From: Centropus unirufus
Lineage: Eukaryota > Chordata > Aves > Cuculiformes > Centropidae
NCBI GenBank assembly: GCA_013397695.1
Contig: VYZI01000182.1
Coordinates: 728,924 to 792,923 of the forward strand
Direction: 5' to 3'
DNA length: 64,000 nucleotides
The notes beneath the pieces were generated by a model. The model made no database searches. It saw nothing but the letters and a program-made list of their open reading frames with translations, and was not told where the DNA came from. A program made the position numbers and the translations under genes. Shown here piece after piece: positions 9,890-20,904 of this stretch (its first letter is position 1; every line of letters begins with the position of its first letter).

Positions 9890-12078
9890 TCTCTACATCT
9901 GCTTGGTCATTTCCAGTAAAACCCCTATGGGTAATAACACCCAGTTGGGTGTTAGTTAACGCCAACTGAAGGATGCTGCTTTCCCCCGGCCCTCTGCAAG
10001 TCAAAAAACCACAACACAATGTGCGGGGCACTTGCACCATGGCCAACAAATGTGTTAGGTCTCGAGAGAAGGCATGAAAAAAAGACAATGCACAAAAGTG
10101 ATTTCCAAAACGAACCATCCCACGAACCTCACAATGTGCATCAAAGAATGGCAAATGGGGGAGAACCCAAGGAATTCCCTTCCAAAAACCACGTCAGAGT
10201 TACACCCCAATTAAAAAAAATTATCAAGCCCCTGTTTCCATCTAGGCCAGGATACCTGGACATTTATAAGATTGTGCCATACCCTAATTATAATGAATAC
10301 CCTCTTGAAAATGAACCTATATCCACTTCCCTAACTCAGGATAAGGTTGTGCATGTAAAGGCCATAAATATGTAATAAAATATTAAAGAGGTCTTTAAGC
10401 TGCTTCCCCAATACATGGGAGCTGATAGTGGAAAACGATCTTAAGTCCAGACACAGAATAAGCATTAGTGATATGTGCTTAATACACAATGATGTGGGAA
10501 ATAAAAACCAGTAAAAGAAAATTGCTTCAGACATCACATTATTGCTATTGAACTGAGACTTCTCCTGGTGAGAACTGATAGAGAATCATTTGAGGGAAAC
10601 ACATGTTCGACAAAAACCATTTAACATCCAGTATTTAAGTTGCGAAGAAAAGAGCTCTAACAAGATTCTTGCAGATTGGATCACTTCGCAAAACCTTTCA
10701 TCTTGGGTGGCACCCGAAGGATGATAATGCAGTTCCCTCCACGCTGCAAGGCACCGAGTCAGAGAAAAGCACTTGCTGGTGACTCACTAATGCCAATGCC
10801 TTTCCTTACAGATTCCTTATCCACATATTGACCTAATCTCACTTTGTTACTTTATGAGAACTGACAAGGCAAGAGACCAAGGAAAAACAGTTACAAGTAA
10901 TAAAGATTCCCTGTATTTAATTATTTTGAGGCTACAGAACTCCAGAGGCTTCCAAAAATCAAGGTTTCCAGGCTAACTCTCTAGCATGGGGCACAGCATG
11001 AAGCTTAATATTTTAATATACTGTAAGGGAGTGAAAAAAAGAAAAGCATCTAGAGGAGAAAGCAGAGCTTGAATGTCATAACCACCTTTTGCCTTTAGAA
11101 TTAACCTGTCTCGTTAATATACACAGGCATATTTTCAAATTAATCTTCTGCAGATAAAAAAAGCCTTTTGAAAATTACAATGCACCAAACAAGATTTTTA
11201 TTAGCTTTTAATTAAGTCCAATTACTAAGACCTGAAGAATAATGTTAAAGTACTTAAAATCAAAGATGAGCAAATGTAGAATTCCAATTAAGTTTGTGGA
11301 GTAATTGAGGAACAAGGAGCAGGAGGGTTAACACCATCCATGTGAAGGCAACGTTCAGGCAACCACCTCCTTGGAAGCAGCTCTGGTAATGACCAAGGAC
11401 ATTCTTGAAGTTTCCAAGAGAAAATACTCCTGTCTCTTGACTGATAGAGAGAAAACAGCAAGGATGAGGTGGATGGTTACTATCAATCCTGCCAACTCTA
11501 TGATCAGAAGCTTTCCAAGTGTTTTGCAAATACGAGTAGATTCAGTTTCATAATTCTTTTTAGTATGTAATTAAATCCTATCACCTTTCTACAGGCAGAG
11601 AAGATGAAGAATACTAATTTTGCGAAAGGTTACCTCAGCTGCCTGCAAACAAAACCTCTGGGAATGCCTTTTGGAATCACAGCAGCTGTAGTTACCGCAG
11701 TGCCAGCTCTAGGACCCAACTGCATTTCAGAGTCATCACATCAGGGCTCCTTTCAGAGAGAAATTCAAATTTTCACACATTTTTAGTGCCCAGCCCCCTT
11801 CAGCGGGAAAACAAGTCATAAAACCACCCCCCTAAAAAAGGCCAGATGATGCCTTTATGGTTTTCTTCCACTCCCAGGAGGAATGCTTCCTGCAAGATTG
11901 CCTACTGCTGCTCCAGCCTGGAGCTCAGGGACAGGTCCTGCTGCTCCAGCCTGGAGCTCCTTGCCTCCAGCCCACAAGTTCAGTGACACCACCCTGCTCC
12001 GTTGCTGCAGCATCTCGAGTGCTGCCAGCAGGTCCAGGACCCCGAGGGACTGGTTTTCCTCAGTGCGCTTTCCCTGAT
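9890..12078. other. Unique sequence with AT-rich block
   Basis: No gene is recognised. A 118-codon frame at 10019-10375 (+) is uninterrupted but matches no family I know. The 11095-11255 stretch is AT-rich with TTAGCTTTTAATTAAGTCC and CAATTACTAAGACC, resembling conserved non-coding DNA. A short tandem duplication at 11905-11959 is listed separately. Confidence 0.45.
11905..11959. repeat. Tandem duplication of a 22-bp GC-rich word
   Basis: CTGCTCCAGCCTGGAGCTC appears twice, within copies at about 11905-11926 and 11938-11959 (offset 33 bp). The word contains its own inverted repeat, GAGCTCCAGG-like against CCTGGAGCTC. Confidence 0.85.
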
Positions 12079-12306
12079 GGGAGATTGAGATGAGATCTTA
12101 GGCAGAAATATTTTGCTGTGAGGGTGGGGAGGCCCTGGCCCAGGTTGCCCAGAGCAGTGGTGGCTGCCCCATCCCTGGAGGTGTTCAAGGCCAGGTTGGA
12201 TGGGGCTTGGAGCCCCCTGATCCAGTGGGAGGTGTCCCTGCCCATGGCAGGGGGTGGAACTGGATGAGCTTTGAGGTCCTGTCCAACTGAAACCATTCTA
12301 TGATTT
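12079..12306 (+). mobile_element. CR1 3' end, type A, sense copy with the shared stop
   Basis: Begins GGGAGATTGAGATGAGATC. The ORF2 frame continues as LPRAVVAAPSLEVFKARLDG and ends at GGAACTGGATGAGC and ACCATTCTATGATT. In that frame the TGA at 12091-12093 replaces the Leu of the RLDIRK motif. About 228 bp, 5'-truncated just before the stop. Confidence 0.96.
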
Positions 12307-14054
12307 TATTATACACAACATAAGCAGGATTTGTGCCAGGTATAACTTTCTTCCGCCCTTTGCTGTTAGGAAGAATCTTCTCCAATACTTGCACACATCT
12401 GTTTCAACTACAGAGTACTAAAAACCCTCACATTCCAACAAACACTAATAGTTTGGCTAGAAGGCAATAGAATCTAAAGTTAAGTCTGTAACTCCATCCT
12501 GTGGTACATAGGTATTACAACACATTTTTCTTTAATCCAGGGACAAACATTTTTCAGTTACACACTTTGATAGCCAGGCAAATCAGGGCGCCTTTAAAGA
12601 CTTCCTTTAGTCTTCTTCCTAAAGACTGAGACACATGAATGTACCCTGCCCAGATTTTCAGGGTAGTCTCTACATATATACTTGACTGTGGAAGGGTTAA
12701 AAGGTGGGCTATTGTTCGTCCCAGTACTAAAAAAAACCACTATAAATAGTAATTTCTTTCTAAATCAGCCTTTCCACTACTCTCAAGGCTTGTGCAGTGT
12801 TAAGTCAATGCCAACATCTGCTCTTCAATGGCCAGGTTGGGTAAACAGGTTGCCTTGCATTGTAAATCCTGGGCTGGAATTTATCTTCTTCAAAGATCTC
12901 CAGGTCGGGCAGTTAATGGTTTTTAATCTCCCTTAAGCAAAGTCAGTCAAGTTAGCTTAATAGCTTCGAGGAGTTCTGCAAGCAAAGCTGGCTGGCTTCA
13001 TCCAAAGCCGATTAAAGCCATTTTACATGATCCCTGCAAGGGGCAGAGTTCTGGGACAAGGGTGTCTGTGTGAAGGGTTGAGTATCTAAGGGCAGGATAT
13101 CCATTTGCACAATCTGGTCCAGTAGAAAACAACTAATTACTTCCAGTTAATGTGCATGTCCTCAGACATTAAGTGGCACTACGTAGAACACATCATTATC
13201 AAAGAGAAAAAAATACATCTACTGATGAAAAGCAGATTATTTTCCCCTTCCTGTCTTTCTTTTAGCCGTACTTTGTTCAGCTGAACCACCTTCTTTGGAC
13301 TGCTCCATGGTGGAGTCATGTACACAAAGACCAACATAAGGAAAAAAGCAACACAAAAATCCACTTGTAACATATTGCAATCAAGTCTGGTCTTCAGGCA
13401 ACTCCTCAGCATCGTGATTTTGAAACTCTACACTAACCTCTAAGAAGGCTCTGACTGGCAGTGAAAGGGAGGGAGGGTAATCACAGATGCATATACCCAC
13501 TGGAATTTGTGTTTTGAGGCAGACAAGCAATGGGAAAAAGCAATAGTTGCACACTAAAACAAAGCGGTACCTCTTGAAAGGAAACATCATAGGTAATAGC
13601 ATGGATTTTCACTCATACAGACATCAAAAAGGAATCTTTTTTCTTAGCTGAGAGAGAGACAATCTTACGTCTTGATCCATCAAGTACAAGCAGGATATAT
13701 TGCAAGAGCAGCCGTCAATTTAGTTGGAGACAAGAAGTGCCCTTTTATAGCCGTTTTTAACATGCATTCATGAATTCTATATGAACACAAATGTCCTTGT
13801 TAGCTTATCAAGTTCACATTTGCATTCACAGGGAAGCAGAAACGCAAACACACCAGCATTTTGGTTGTCAGCCTGGCATTGAGGGGAGCAGTCGAGCACG
13901 GGTGCTGAGTTTTTCTAAGGGGTCCACTTAAAAACCTGAAGGTAAAGAGGACCCAGAGCAGTCAGAATCTCAACATAAAGCTATTTAATTTCATTTTACA
14001 GCCCCAATGAAGTACAGGGCTGCAAAAACAGAGCAGCTTTCCAGAAAACCATCC
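12307..14054. other. Unique sequence
   Basis: No gene or repeat is recognised in 1.7 kb. Open frames are under 85 codons and carry no known motif. Confidence 0.5.
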
Positions 14055-14157
14055 ACCCTCAGCCCCAAGGGGTGAACGTTGGGGTGTCCTGTGTGGGGCC
14101 AGGAGTTGGACTCGATGGTCCTTGTGGGTCCCTTCCAACTCAGGACATTCCAGGATT
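14055..14157 (+). mobile_element. CR1 3' end, type B
   Basis: CCCTCAGCCCCAAGGGG, GAACGTTGGGGTGTCC, CCAGGAGTTGGACTCGATGG and CCTTCCAACTCAGGACATTC. About 100 bp; the octamer tail has decayed. Confidence 0.93.
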
Positions 14158-14770
14158 GCCTGAAGACTGAGGAAAGAGGTGACACACACAGAGGTGGAAT
14201 AGCAGAGACATTTTGATTCTACTGCCTTCCTAACTTTCAGGAAGCGGCTCCTGCAAATATTGAACCCAGCCAAGCCTGATACCTGTCCTACCTCACCTGT
14301 CCAGGCTGTAACAGGATTTCTCTAATGCTGCTGCCCTCTCATCTAGGAAGGTTTAGCTAATCAGTTCAGTTTCTTCTTAGACAAGCAGCTATTTGGATCA
14401 ACTCACTGGAAAAAGAACACAACTTCCAATCCGAAAACTGCAAAATTCAAAAAACCTCCTGCTGCGCTTGGATGCTGAGGTATTATCCCAATTAGCATCC
14501 TACCAGCACCATTTACTACGTGAGCACATACTAATAGGCCTCAAGGATGATTTTCTTTCCTACAGAGATAAACATTATTTCTTTGGGAGAATATTTTGCT
14601 CATCTGACACGCATGGATCTGCTATGTATCAGGGAGCAGACAGTATTTAATGGGAATGTCATATTTATTACATTTATTATTGTTTTACCCTTAATTTCTT
14701 TGTATTAGACTTACTACTAAAGATGCTGGAAATGACTCTCAATTCATAATTAAATCATCTAAAGTCTGAG
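14158..14770. other. Unique sequence
   Basis: Unique DNA that becomes AT-rich toward 14640-14760. The 85-codon frame at 14393-14650 has no recognised domain. Confidence 0.5.
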
Positions 14771-14982
14771 AGTCATCAAATGCTTTGGGTTAGAAGGGAC
14801 CTTTTACAGGTCATCCAAGTCCAACCCCCTGCAGGAGCAGGGACATCTTTCCCAAATCAGGTTACTCAAAGCCCCATCCAACCTGGCCTTGACTGTTTCC
14901 TGGTATGGGGACATGGCTGCTTCCCTGGGCAACCTGGGCCAGTCTTTTACCACCTTCAGTTTAAAAAAAAATTTCTTCTTTA
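14771..14982 (-). mobile_element. CR1 3' end, type D
   Basis: Starts GTCATCAAATGCTTTGGGTT and includes GGTCATCCAAGTCCAACCCC, GCAGGAGCAGGGACATCTTT and GGGCAACCTGGGCCAG. The complement reads VVKDWPRLPREA...VKARLDGALSNLIW, the CR1 ORF2 tail. It ends in an A-rich and T-rich stretch near 14980. Confidence 0.93.
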
Positions 14983-15848
14983 TAAAGAATAATATACATA
15001 TAAAATAATATTTCATCCTTATGAAATTATTCTGATATTGGAAAGTGTGAAAACATCAGTTAAGCTGTAGATGTCTCCCCCCTAATTTGTAAAGCCAAGA
15101 AATACAGAAATTCTTAGGAATAACTCTGCCCTCTTGCTCCCTGTTACTTCAAATCATCAGCTTCACCTGCTGGCAAATGAGAACACAGCATTATCTGAAA
15201 AGAATTGGATTCAATAATTAAGATAAAAAGTTGCAGAACAATGAAAGGTGGTTTATGTAAGGGGAAGGGAATAGACTCATCTTAGGACAGTACACATCCA
15301 TGGTGGAAAGCCCTTCACATCATCCTGGAGAGAAAAATAACACAGGCAGGGAAGTATTTAAGCACTCACCACAAAGTGTGTGCTGCCCCAAATCTATCAA
15401 TACCCCGAAAAAACGGATGCCTAACACAAAGAAGAAAGTCAGGTGTATTATCTATGCCTGTTTGATTTTACAGTTCAGTTACAAATCAGTGAAAAGCTTT
15501 GACCTCTGCCACAGGATGGGGCAGGGCGCTGAGATTAGAGGAGATACAGAACACCCTTCCAGCTAACCCTAACCAGGGCTCCTGTCACTGCAGCCCCTAG
15601 GATGGCTGTTTTTTTTTCCTTTTTTGTTCCCGATTAAAGGAATCATAATTATGATTATATATAATTATTTCACACGTGCCATAATTAAAGCAGAATAGAT
15701 TGGGCAGAGGAAAAAAGTCACTGTTGCATTAAGCCAATCTCCTATGAAGCGTTACAGAGTAAAGAAATCTGTGGAGTTTGCCCCTCCTTCATTTTTCTTA
15801 AGCCTTTAAAAGCCCTGTACACTTTTAGAGGAAAATTTACTTCACTGC
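14983..15848. other. Unique sequence, AT-rich, with a perfect palindrome
   Basis: No gene is recognised. T-runs lie at 15608-15625. The 16-bp perfect palindrome AATCATAATTATGATT is at 15641-15656, followed by ATATATAATTATTTC and CCATAATTAAAGC. Confidence 0.5.
15641..15656. repeat. 16-bp perfect palindrome
   Basis: AATCATAATTATGATT equals its own reverse complement. It has the form of paired homeodomain (TAAT/ATTA) half-sites in an AT-rich non-repeat stretch. Confidence 0.8.
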
Positions 15849-16068
15849 ATAGAATCATAGAATGGGTTGGGTTGGAATGGACCTCAAATCCAACCAGTCA
15901 GAACCCCCTGCCATGGGCAGGGACACCTCCCACTGCATCAGGGGGCTCCAAGCCCCATCCAACCTGGCCTTCAACGCCTCCAGGGATGGGGCAGCCACCA
16001 CTGCTCTGGGCAACCTGGGACAGGGCCTCCTCACCCTCAACAGAAAAACATTCCTTCCCAAGATCTAT
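15849..16068 (-). mobile_element. CR1 3' end, type A
   Basis: Starts ATAGAATCATAGAATGGGTT and is intact through CCATGGGCAGGGACACCTCC, CAGCCACCACTGCTCTGG and GGCCTCCTCACCCTCAAC to CCCAAGATCTAT. It is truncated at its 5' end exactly at the position of the shared ORF2 stop. Confidence 0.96.
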
Positions 16069-17090
16069 CAGGTTTCTAGGTTGCTCTCTGCTTATCAAAG
16101 TGAGAGTTATCATTTCAAGTTGTATGAAGCAGCAAGCCTCCTTCCCTTTACTCTCCTTCCCTGCACGCTGACCTCAATTACTCCCACAAATCAGATTAGC
16201 CTTGTTGACTTCCAGCACTTCCATAATTAAGATACAGGAGGATGAAACAAATGCCTTCTAAGCAATTGTCCTCAGAGCTCCAATAACAGCCCATTCTAAT
16301 AAGTGTTGGCAGCTGAGTGAGTTTTCTCTGCATGAACTTTAAGGCCCCCAAAGATGTATTGAATCTGGCAGGGTCTCAAGAAACCCTTTAGGAACTCTTT
16401 AGTGGATGCTCACCTTGGATTTCTTTTAATTTCCATGGTTCAATGGAATGGATAGCCCCATGATTACACAGAACTCTGAGGTATTTGTCACTGCATTAAA
16501 TTCCCTCCCCGAGTGCCCAAAACAGAAGCCTCGAATTTGTGTCCTTCTGCACAGTTTTCCATGGGCTGGGACACTGGGGAACAGCACTGATTTTAACTCT
16601 GCTTCCTTCTTTTCCCTTTGCACATGAACATCTCTCTCTTCCCATGATGATACAGCAGATAAAACTGCTTAATTTACCTTAGAAAGTTCCCTATCAGATT
16701 CTCAGATGGCATAAACTGTTCTAATGCCAGAGCCTGAGAAAAGACTAAAGCAATTTGCTTATTAATTAAAATAGAGAATATAGCGATAAGATTAGAATCC
16801 CAATGTTATTGCTTTTGCTGTTTGGGTGTTGGGCTTGTTTTATTTTTAATTAAGTTTAATAGACCCCCATCCTCAAAACAAGTGGATTTTTACAGGCATC
16901 CTTCCTGCTGCTTGAAGTGAATACAGAGCTTACTCCAAGGGGACAGAAGATTCTCACGTCCAGATTTGGCTACTTGCACTCAACCGCAGCCTTAATTTTT
17001 GCATATTCCTCCTCTTCCCTGGTTCTACCCACATGCCTTATCACAGGTTTCTCTGATAAGCTAATGAAGCATGAATATTTCTAATCTCTT
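16069..17090. other. Unique sequence
   Basis: No gene or mobile element is recognised. AT-rich from 16740 to 16870 (TTGCTTATTAATTAAAATAG and TAATTAAGTTTAATAG). Confidence 0.5.
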
Positions 17091-17245
17091 GTTAACCATT
17101 TTCTCCATCATCCTAAAACCTCTGCTCTGCAGCTGTTTCAATTTATCTACTCTCCATAAAAGCGCCTGGAATTGTAAACACTGTTCTGGACAAGGCTTTA
17201 CCAGATTCATGTACAGCAGGATTAGTTCTTCCCTATCTCAATTTA
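17091..17245 (-). mobile_element. Ancient, decayed CR1/L3-like fragment
   Basis: GTTAACCATTTTCTCC, CCTAAAACCTCTGCTCTGC, the block CCTGGAATTGTAAACACTGT, then AAGGCTTTACCAG and ATTAGTTCTTCCCTATCTC follow the order of words in old amniote CR1 copies (the complement of an ORF2 segment usually seen as CCCAGAATTGAACACAGT). It is strongly diverged and much older than the other copies here. The assignment rests on remembered family words and needs a profile search. Confidence 0.55.
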
Positions 17246-17295
17246 TCAAGATAAAAATTCAGCGACACCAACTGCCTTATTTATGATTTACACGA

Positions 17296-17312
17296 AAATA
17301 TATATATATATT
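17296..17312. repeat. (TA)n dinucleotide repeat
   Basis: About eight TA units following ACACGAAAA, a short microsatellite in AT-rich unique DNA. Confidence 0.85.
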
Positions 17313-17840
17313 CCTCCCCTTCCTACTCAAGTGTCAGAAACAAAAACTAGGTTTTTAGGGTTTTTTCTTCATGCGTATCTGCCCAATATAATTCCAATTT
17401 TATTATCCTTCACACAGCTGCAGTGCTGATGTAAGAAACCACCACTGTCTACTTGCACTGAGTTTGTAGCAGCATAAATAAAATATAAGAGACCTACAGA
17501 CAGCTGGGACCCAGCTGCTTGTGGCAAGCACAAGGTGTGTGACCTTATGAGTAACAGCCACAACCGGTCACCTCTTCACCCTGTTCCTTTGCGACAAGTT
17601 ACTGCTAGCAGAGATAAGAGAACAATCAGCCCAAAACAGCAGTTTCCTGCTCTGATTTCTGCTCTAGGTGCTGGACCACATCTTTTTACCACAACCGTGC
17701 CCTGAGCAGAAATGCACACACTCGTGCTGTTCGCTCCAGGAGCAGGAGCCACGTGCTGTGTTCATATGGGGCTGGGACTCAGGCACCACTCCTGAGCCTT
17801 CAGGACTCTGCCAAATGCCAGTGGGCAGCGCTTGGGTTGG
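17313..17840. other. Unique sequence
   Basis: No gene or repeat is recognised. The 97-codon frame at 17668-17961 runs into a CR1 tail and is not supported. Confidence 0.5.
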
Positions 17841-17920
17841 GCACACAGAATGGGTTGGGTTGGAAGGGACCTTAAACACCCTCTACAGTTCCAAGCCCCC
17901 TGCCATGGACAGGAACACAT
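17841..17920 (-). mobile_element. CR1 extreme 3' end, type A-like
   Basis: CACACAGAATGGGTTGGGTT, GGAAGGGACCTTAAAC and CAAGCCCCCTGCCATGGACA. About 80 bp of 3' end, diverged on the right. Confidence 0.88.
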
Positions 17921-20027
17921 GGATGTGTCAAGTCCAGCAGCTCTTCCTCACGCTCCACTGAGCAACCCAGGCATGGACAGATAACCAAACTGGGATTTGG
18001 ATCCTGGCCATCTGCTCATTGCTTCTGCTCCCTGGACCTGCTTTTTCCCCATCTGTGAAAAAAAGGGATTGGACTCGATCACCATTACAGAACACTGACG
18101 TCTTGATAAAATGATGCACAACACGGTGCCTATGTGATACATCTCGTGCCAAGTGACTCCACGTGAGCAACCCAGCCCCAGGAGACAAAGATGTTCTTAG
18201 CATTAAGATTTTATTGTTCAGAATTGAAAAAAAAAAACCAACCGAAAGTGTGGAAAGAAAGAGCAAAGCACATCACGCCTTCAAATCCCTCTTTTACAGC
18301 AACATAAAGTGGTCATCTAATGCAGTGCTATCATAAAATTAAATCATACTCACTTGTCACTTGGTATGGTCTATGCCGACAGATTAAAAACTACATGGCA
18401 AAATGTAATTTTCCAAACTGAAGGCATAAGAGGAGTTTGAAATATATTCCTCTGCAGTGTCTGCTCAGTCCTGCGTCCTCATGGTAATAAAGCAACAGTC
18501 ACAGTCGGACAGAATTTAGCACTGCTGTCTGCCTTCAGGGTACAAGCAACACTTGTCCTGACGGTGCCAAGGGAAGCAGCAAGTGACAATCACAGCAGCA
18601 CGCCAAGGTTATCTTTTTTCTTTAGAGAAATCCTGGCAAGGGGAAAGCTTTTCAAGTTTAAAATTCTATAGATGTACAGTTGAGAGAAGTGAAAATAGAT
18701 TTCCTCCCTCTCCATCCTGCTTTCAAACACGGAGTACAATTCCTATTGTAGCTCCCCAAGACAAAGATGTTGGGTATGGGCTGTGCCCATCACCTCCGTA
18801 GCACATCAAGACACCCAACACAGGCAGGAGTGTCTCTACAGCAGAAACCACTGGAGCCATACTAACCTTTGCTTCCACAAGTCATTCCCATATGGAGCCA
18901 ACAAGAAAACAAAATGCCACTATGACCTACTGGAACAGGGGCTGTGTAAGCCCAGAGGGAGAGGGCACGCAGTCCGAGCTAGTCTGCTCCTGCTCCACAT
19001 CTTCCATGGAAAGGCTGGTGTCACCAGCAAGGGCAGTGGTGCCAATTTGTGCTCTCATCTACAGCACAAACCCCTCTAAGTACAGACCAACTCCGCCAGC
19101 TACACTGGAGTTGGTTCCAAGGTACTGAAGGGGGTAAATCTGTTCTAACATGTAAGCAGCAGCAGGAACAAGCTGATTGCCAAAGACATCAGGGCTGTAG
19201 GTACACGAAACTCCACTGAGCTCAGCCTAAAGCTTATTGAACCCGGTTACAAAGGGACATTGCTGGCCTTTACCTCCTGCTCAAGGGTGATATTCAGCCC
19301 AGCACTTGGGAAGGTCAAGCAAATGAGTACAAGTGGCATGGGGAAAAGCAAAGGATGGAGCACAAATTGGTCCACACGCATCTATAAAGTCAGCACAATC
19401 ATTCAGAAGGCGGCAGTACTTCTGCATTTATAGCAGTACTTCTCATTTATTGCAGTACTACTAGGCTGTGACAGCTGAAAAAGTTCTAAATTGCAAAGAA
19501 AATTCCAATAATTTAAGCTCAGAGTCAGCCTAAATCCCTTCCATAAAGCAACACTGCGACGTCTTAGAGATGTCCTAAACAAATATGTGCAGGAATTCTG
19601 TAACTTTACCGAAAGTCGTATATATTGGAGCTGGCTCTGGCTCAAACTCTAAGCCATATTGATTAAGAGGTCTGTTAAGATTTATCAGACCTGAGAATGC
19701 ACTCAAGCCAATTAGGATTTCCAACTCCAAAGACAGAGTTGATACAAATTTTCATGTGATATTAAGCAGTTGGATTTCCCCTTTTCCCATCTGAACTTTT
19801 GTATTAATGGTCTCCTTCCCAGTGTTGGAAAAATGGGAACCCATCACATCAGGAATCAAAGAAACCCACTTTCTGCCTGTCAATGCTATTGGGAAATGTC
19901 TTGCAGAAGTGAGAATTGGACTCTAAATGACCAATAAATAGGAAATTCAGGCCTTTAGGACACCGGTATCTTGAATCCTCCCTGCAGAAGATAAGCTACA
20001 TGCTAATATCCTACAGCCTCATAGACT
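17921..20027. other. Unique sequence with a possible MIR-like scrap
   Basis: No gene is recognised. 17986-18070 contains CTGGGATTTGGATCCTGG and TTTTTCCCCATCTGTGAAA, words reminiscent of tRNA-derived CORE/MIR SINEs, but too little to call one. An A10 run is near 18227. A small tandem repeat is at 19413-19465. Confidence 0.4.
19413..19465. repeat. Short tandem repeat, about 20-bp unit, 2.6 copies
   Basis: GCAGTACTTCTGCATTTATA, then GCAGTACTTCTCATTTATT, then GCAGTACTACTAGG. The units share GCAGTACT and a CATTTAT core. Confidence 0.8.
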
Positions 20028-20082
20028 GGGGCTGGAACTGGATGGGCTCTAAGGTTCCTTCCAACCCACACGATCCTATGAC
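20028..20082 (+). mobile_element. CR1 extreme 3' end
   Basis: GGGGCTGGAACTGGATGGGC, TCTAAGGTTCCTTCC and ACACGATCCTATGA. About 55 bp of plus-strand CR1 tail, type A-like. Confidence 0.88.
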
Positions 20083-20553
20083 TTAATGAATCATTAGGGA
20101 ATGCAGCATTAAGGCACTCGCACATCTGCGAGGTGCTCTCCAAGACTCAGCAGCATATGTCAGCCTAAAAATACAGACCAAAACAAACAACATGTTAGCT
20201 TCATTTTTGTTGTTTACATTTGTTGGCAACTTCGAAAAATCTGAAGTGGTATTTAATAGTGCTTAGAACATCTCACTGATTCATTGCTCAAAATCTGGAC
20301 CCCAGTGCTCTCTTTGAGTCATCCCACTTATATTTAGAAAATGCCTTGTGATGCTCTCAGATGTTTTAATCAAAGCTGAGCAGAAGAAACTATTCCTGTC
20401 CCACACTTGTTCTCTTTGAAAATGCTTTTAATATAATTTTTCATATAACAGGCACCTCCAAAAAAAAAAAAGTCCCCATCTAAGATTTTTAGTATCAAAA
20501 CACTGGAAAAGGCTGATCAGACCTCCTTGGCGTTTGCTGCTGCAGGGATAGGA
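20083..20553. other. Unique sequence
   Basis: AT-rich unique DNA with an A12 run near 20460-20471. Nothing coding is recognised. Confidence 0.5.
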
Positions 20554-20904
20554 TCAGAGACTGAGAGGGGAACTCACTGTTGTCTACATCTTCCTTATAA
20601 TGGGAAGAGGAGCAGGGGCTGAGCTCTCCTCTCCAGTGATCAATGATAGTGCCCAAAGGAATGGGAGGACAACGTGCCAGGGGAGGGTTAGGTGGGACAT
20701 GAGAAGGTTGGTTCTCCCCCAGAGGGTGGTGGAGCACTGGAACAGCTTCCAGGGAAGCAGGTACGGCCCCAACCTGACAATATTCCAGAATTCTTTGGCC
20801 AAGGCCCTCAGCCCCATGGGGTGAACGTTGGGGTGTTCTGTGCAGGGACAGGAGCTGGGCTCGATGGTCCTTGTAGGTCCCTTCCAACTCAGGGCATTCT
20901 ATGA
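20554..20904 (+). mobile_element. CR1, type B
   Basis: GAGACTGAGAGGGGAAC, TCTCCCCCAGAGGGTGGTGG, GACAATATTCCAGAATTC and the tail CAGGAGCTGGGCTCGATGG ending GGCATTCTATGA. About 350 bp, 5'-truncated. The GACAATATTCC and CAAGGCCCTCAGCCCC words are shared with the copies at 4198, 26998 and 63529. Confidence 0.95.

Noticed and set aside
17986..18070. MIR/CORE-SINE-like words including TTTTTCCCCATCTGTGAAA
   Set aside because: Only two short words match, with no convincing A box or tail. Insufficient to call a SINE.
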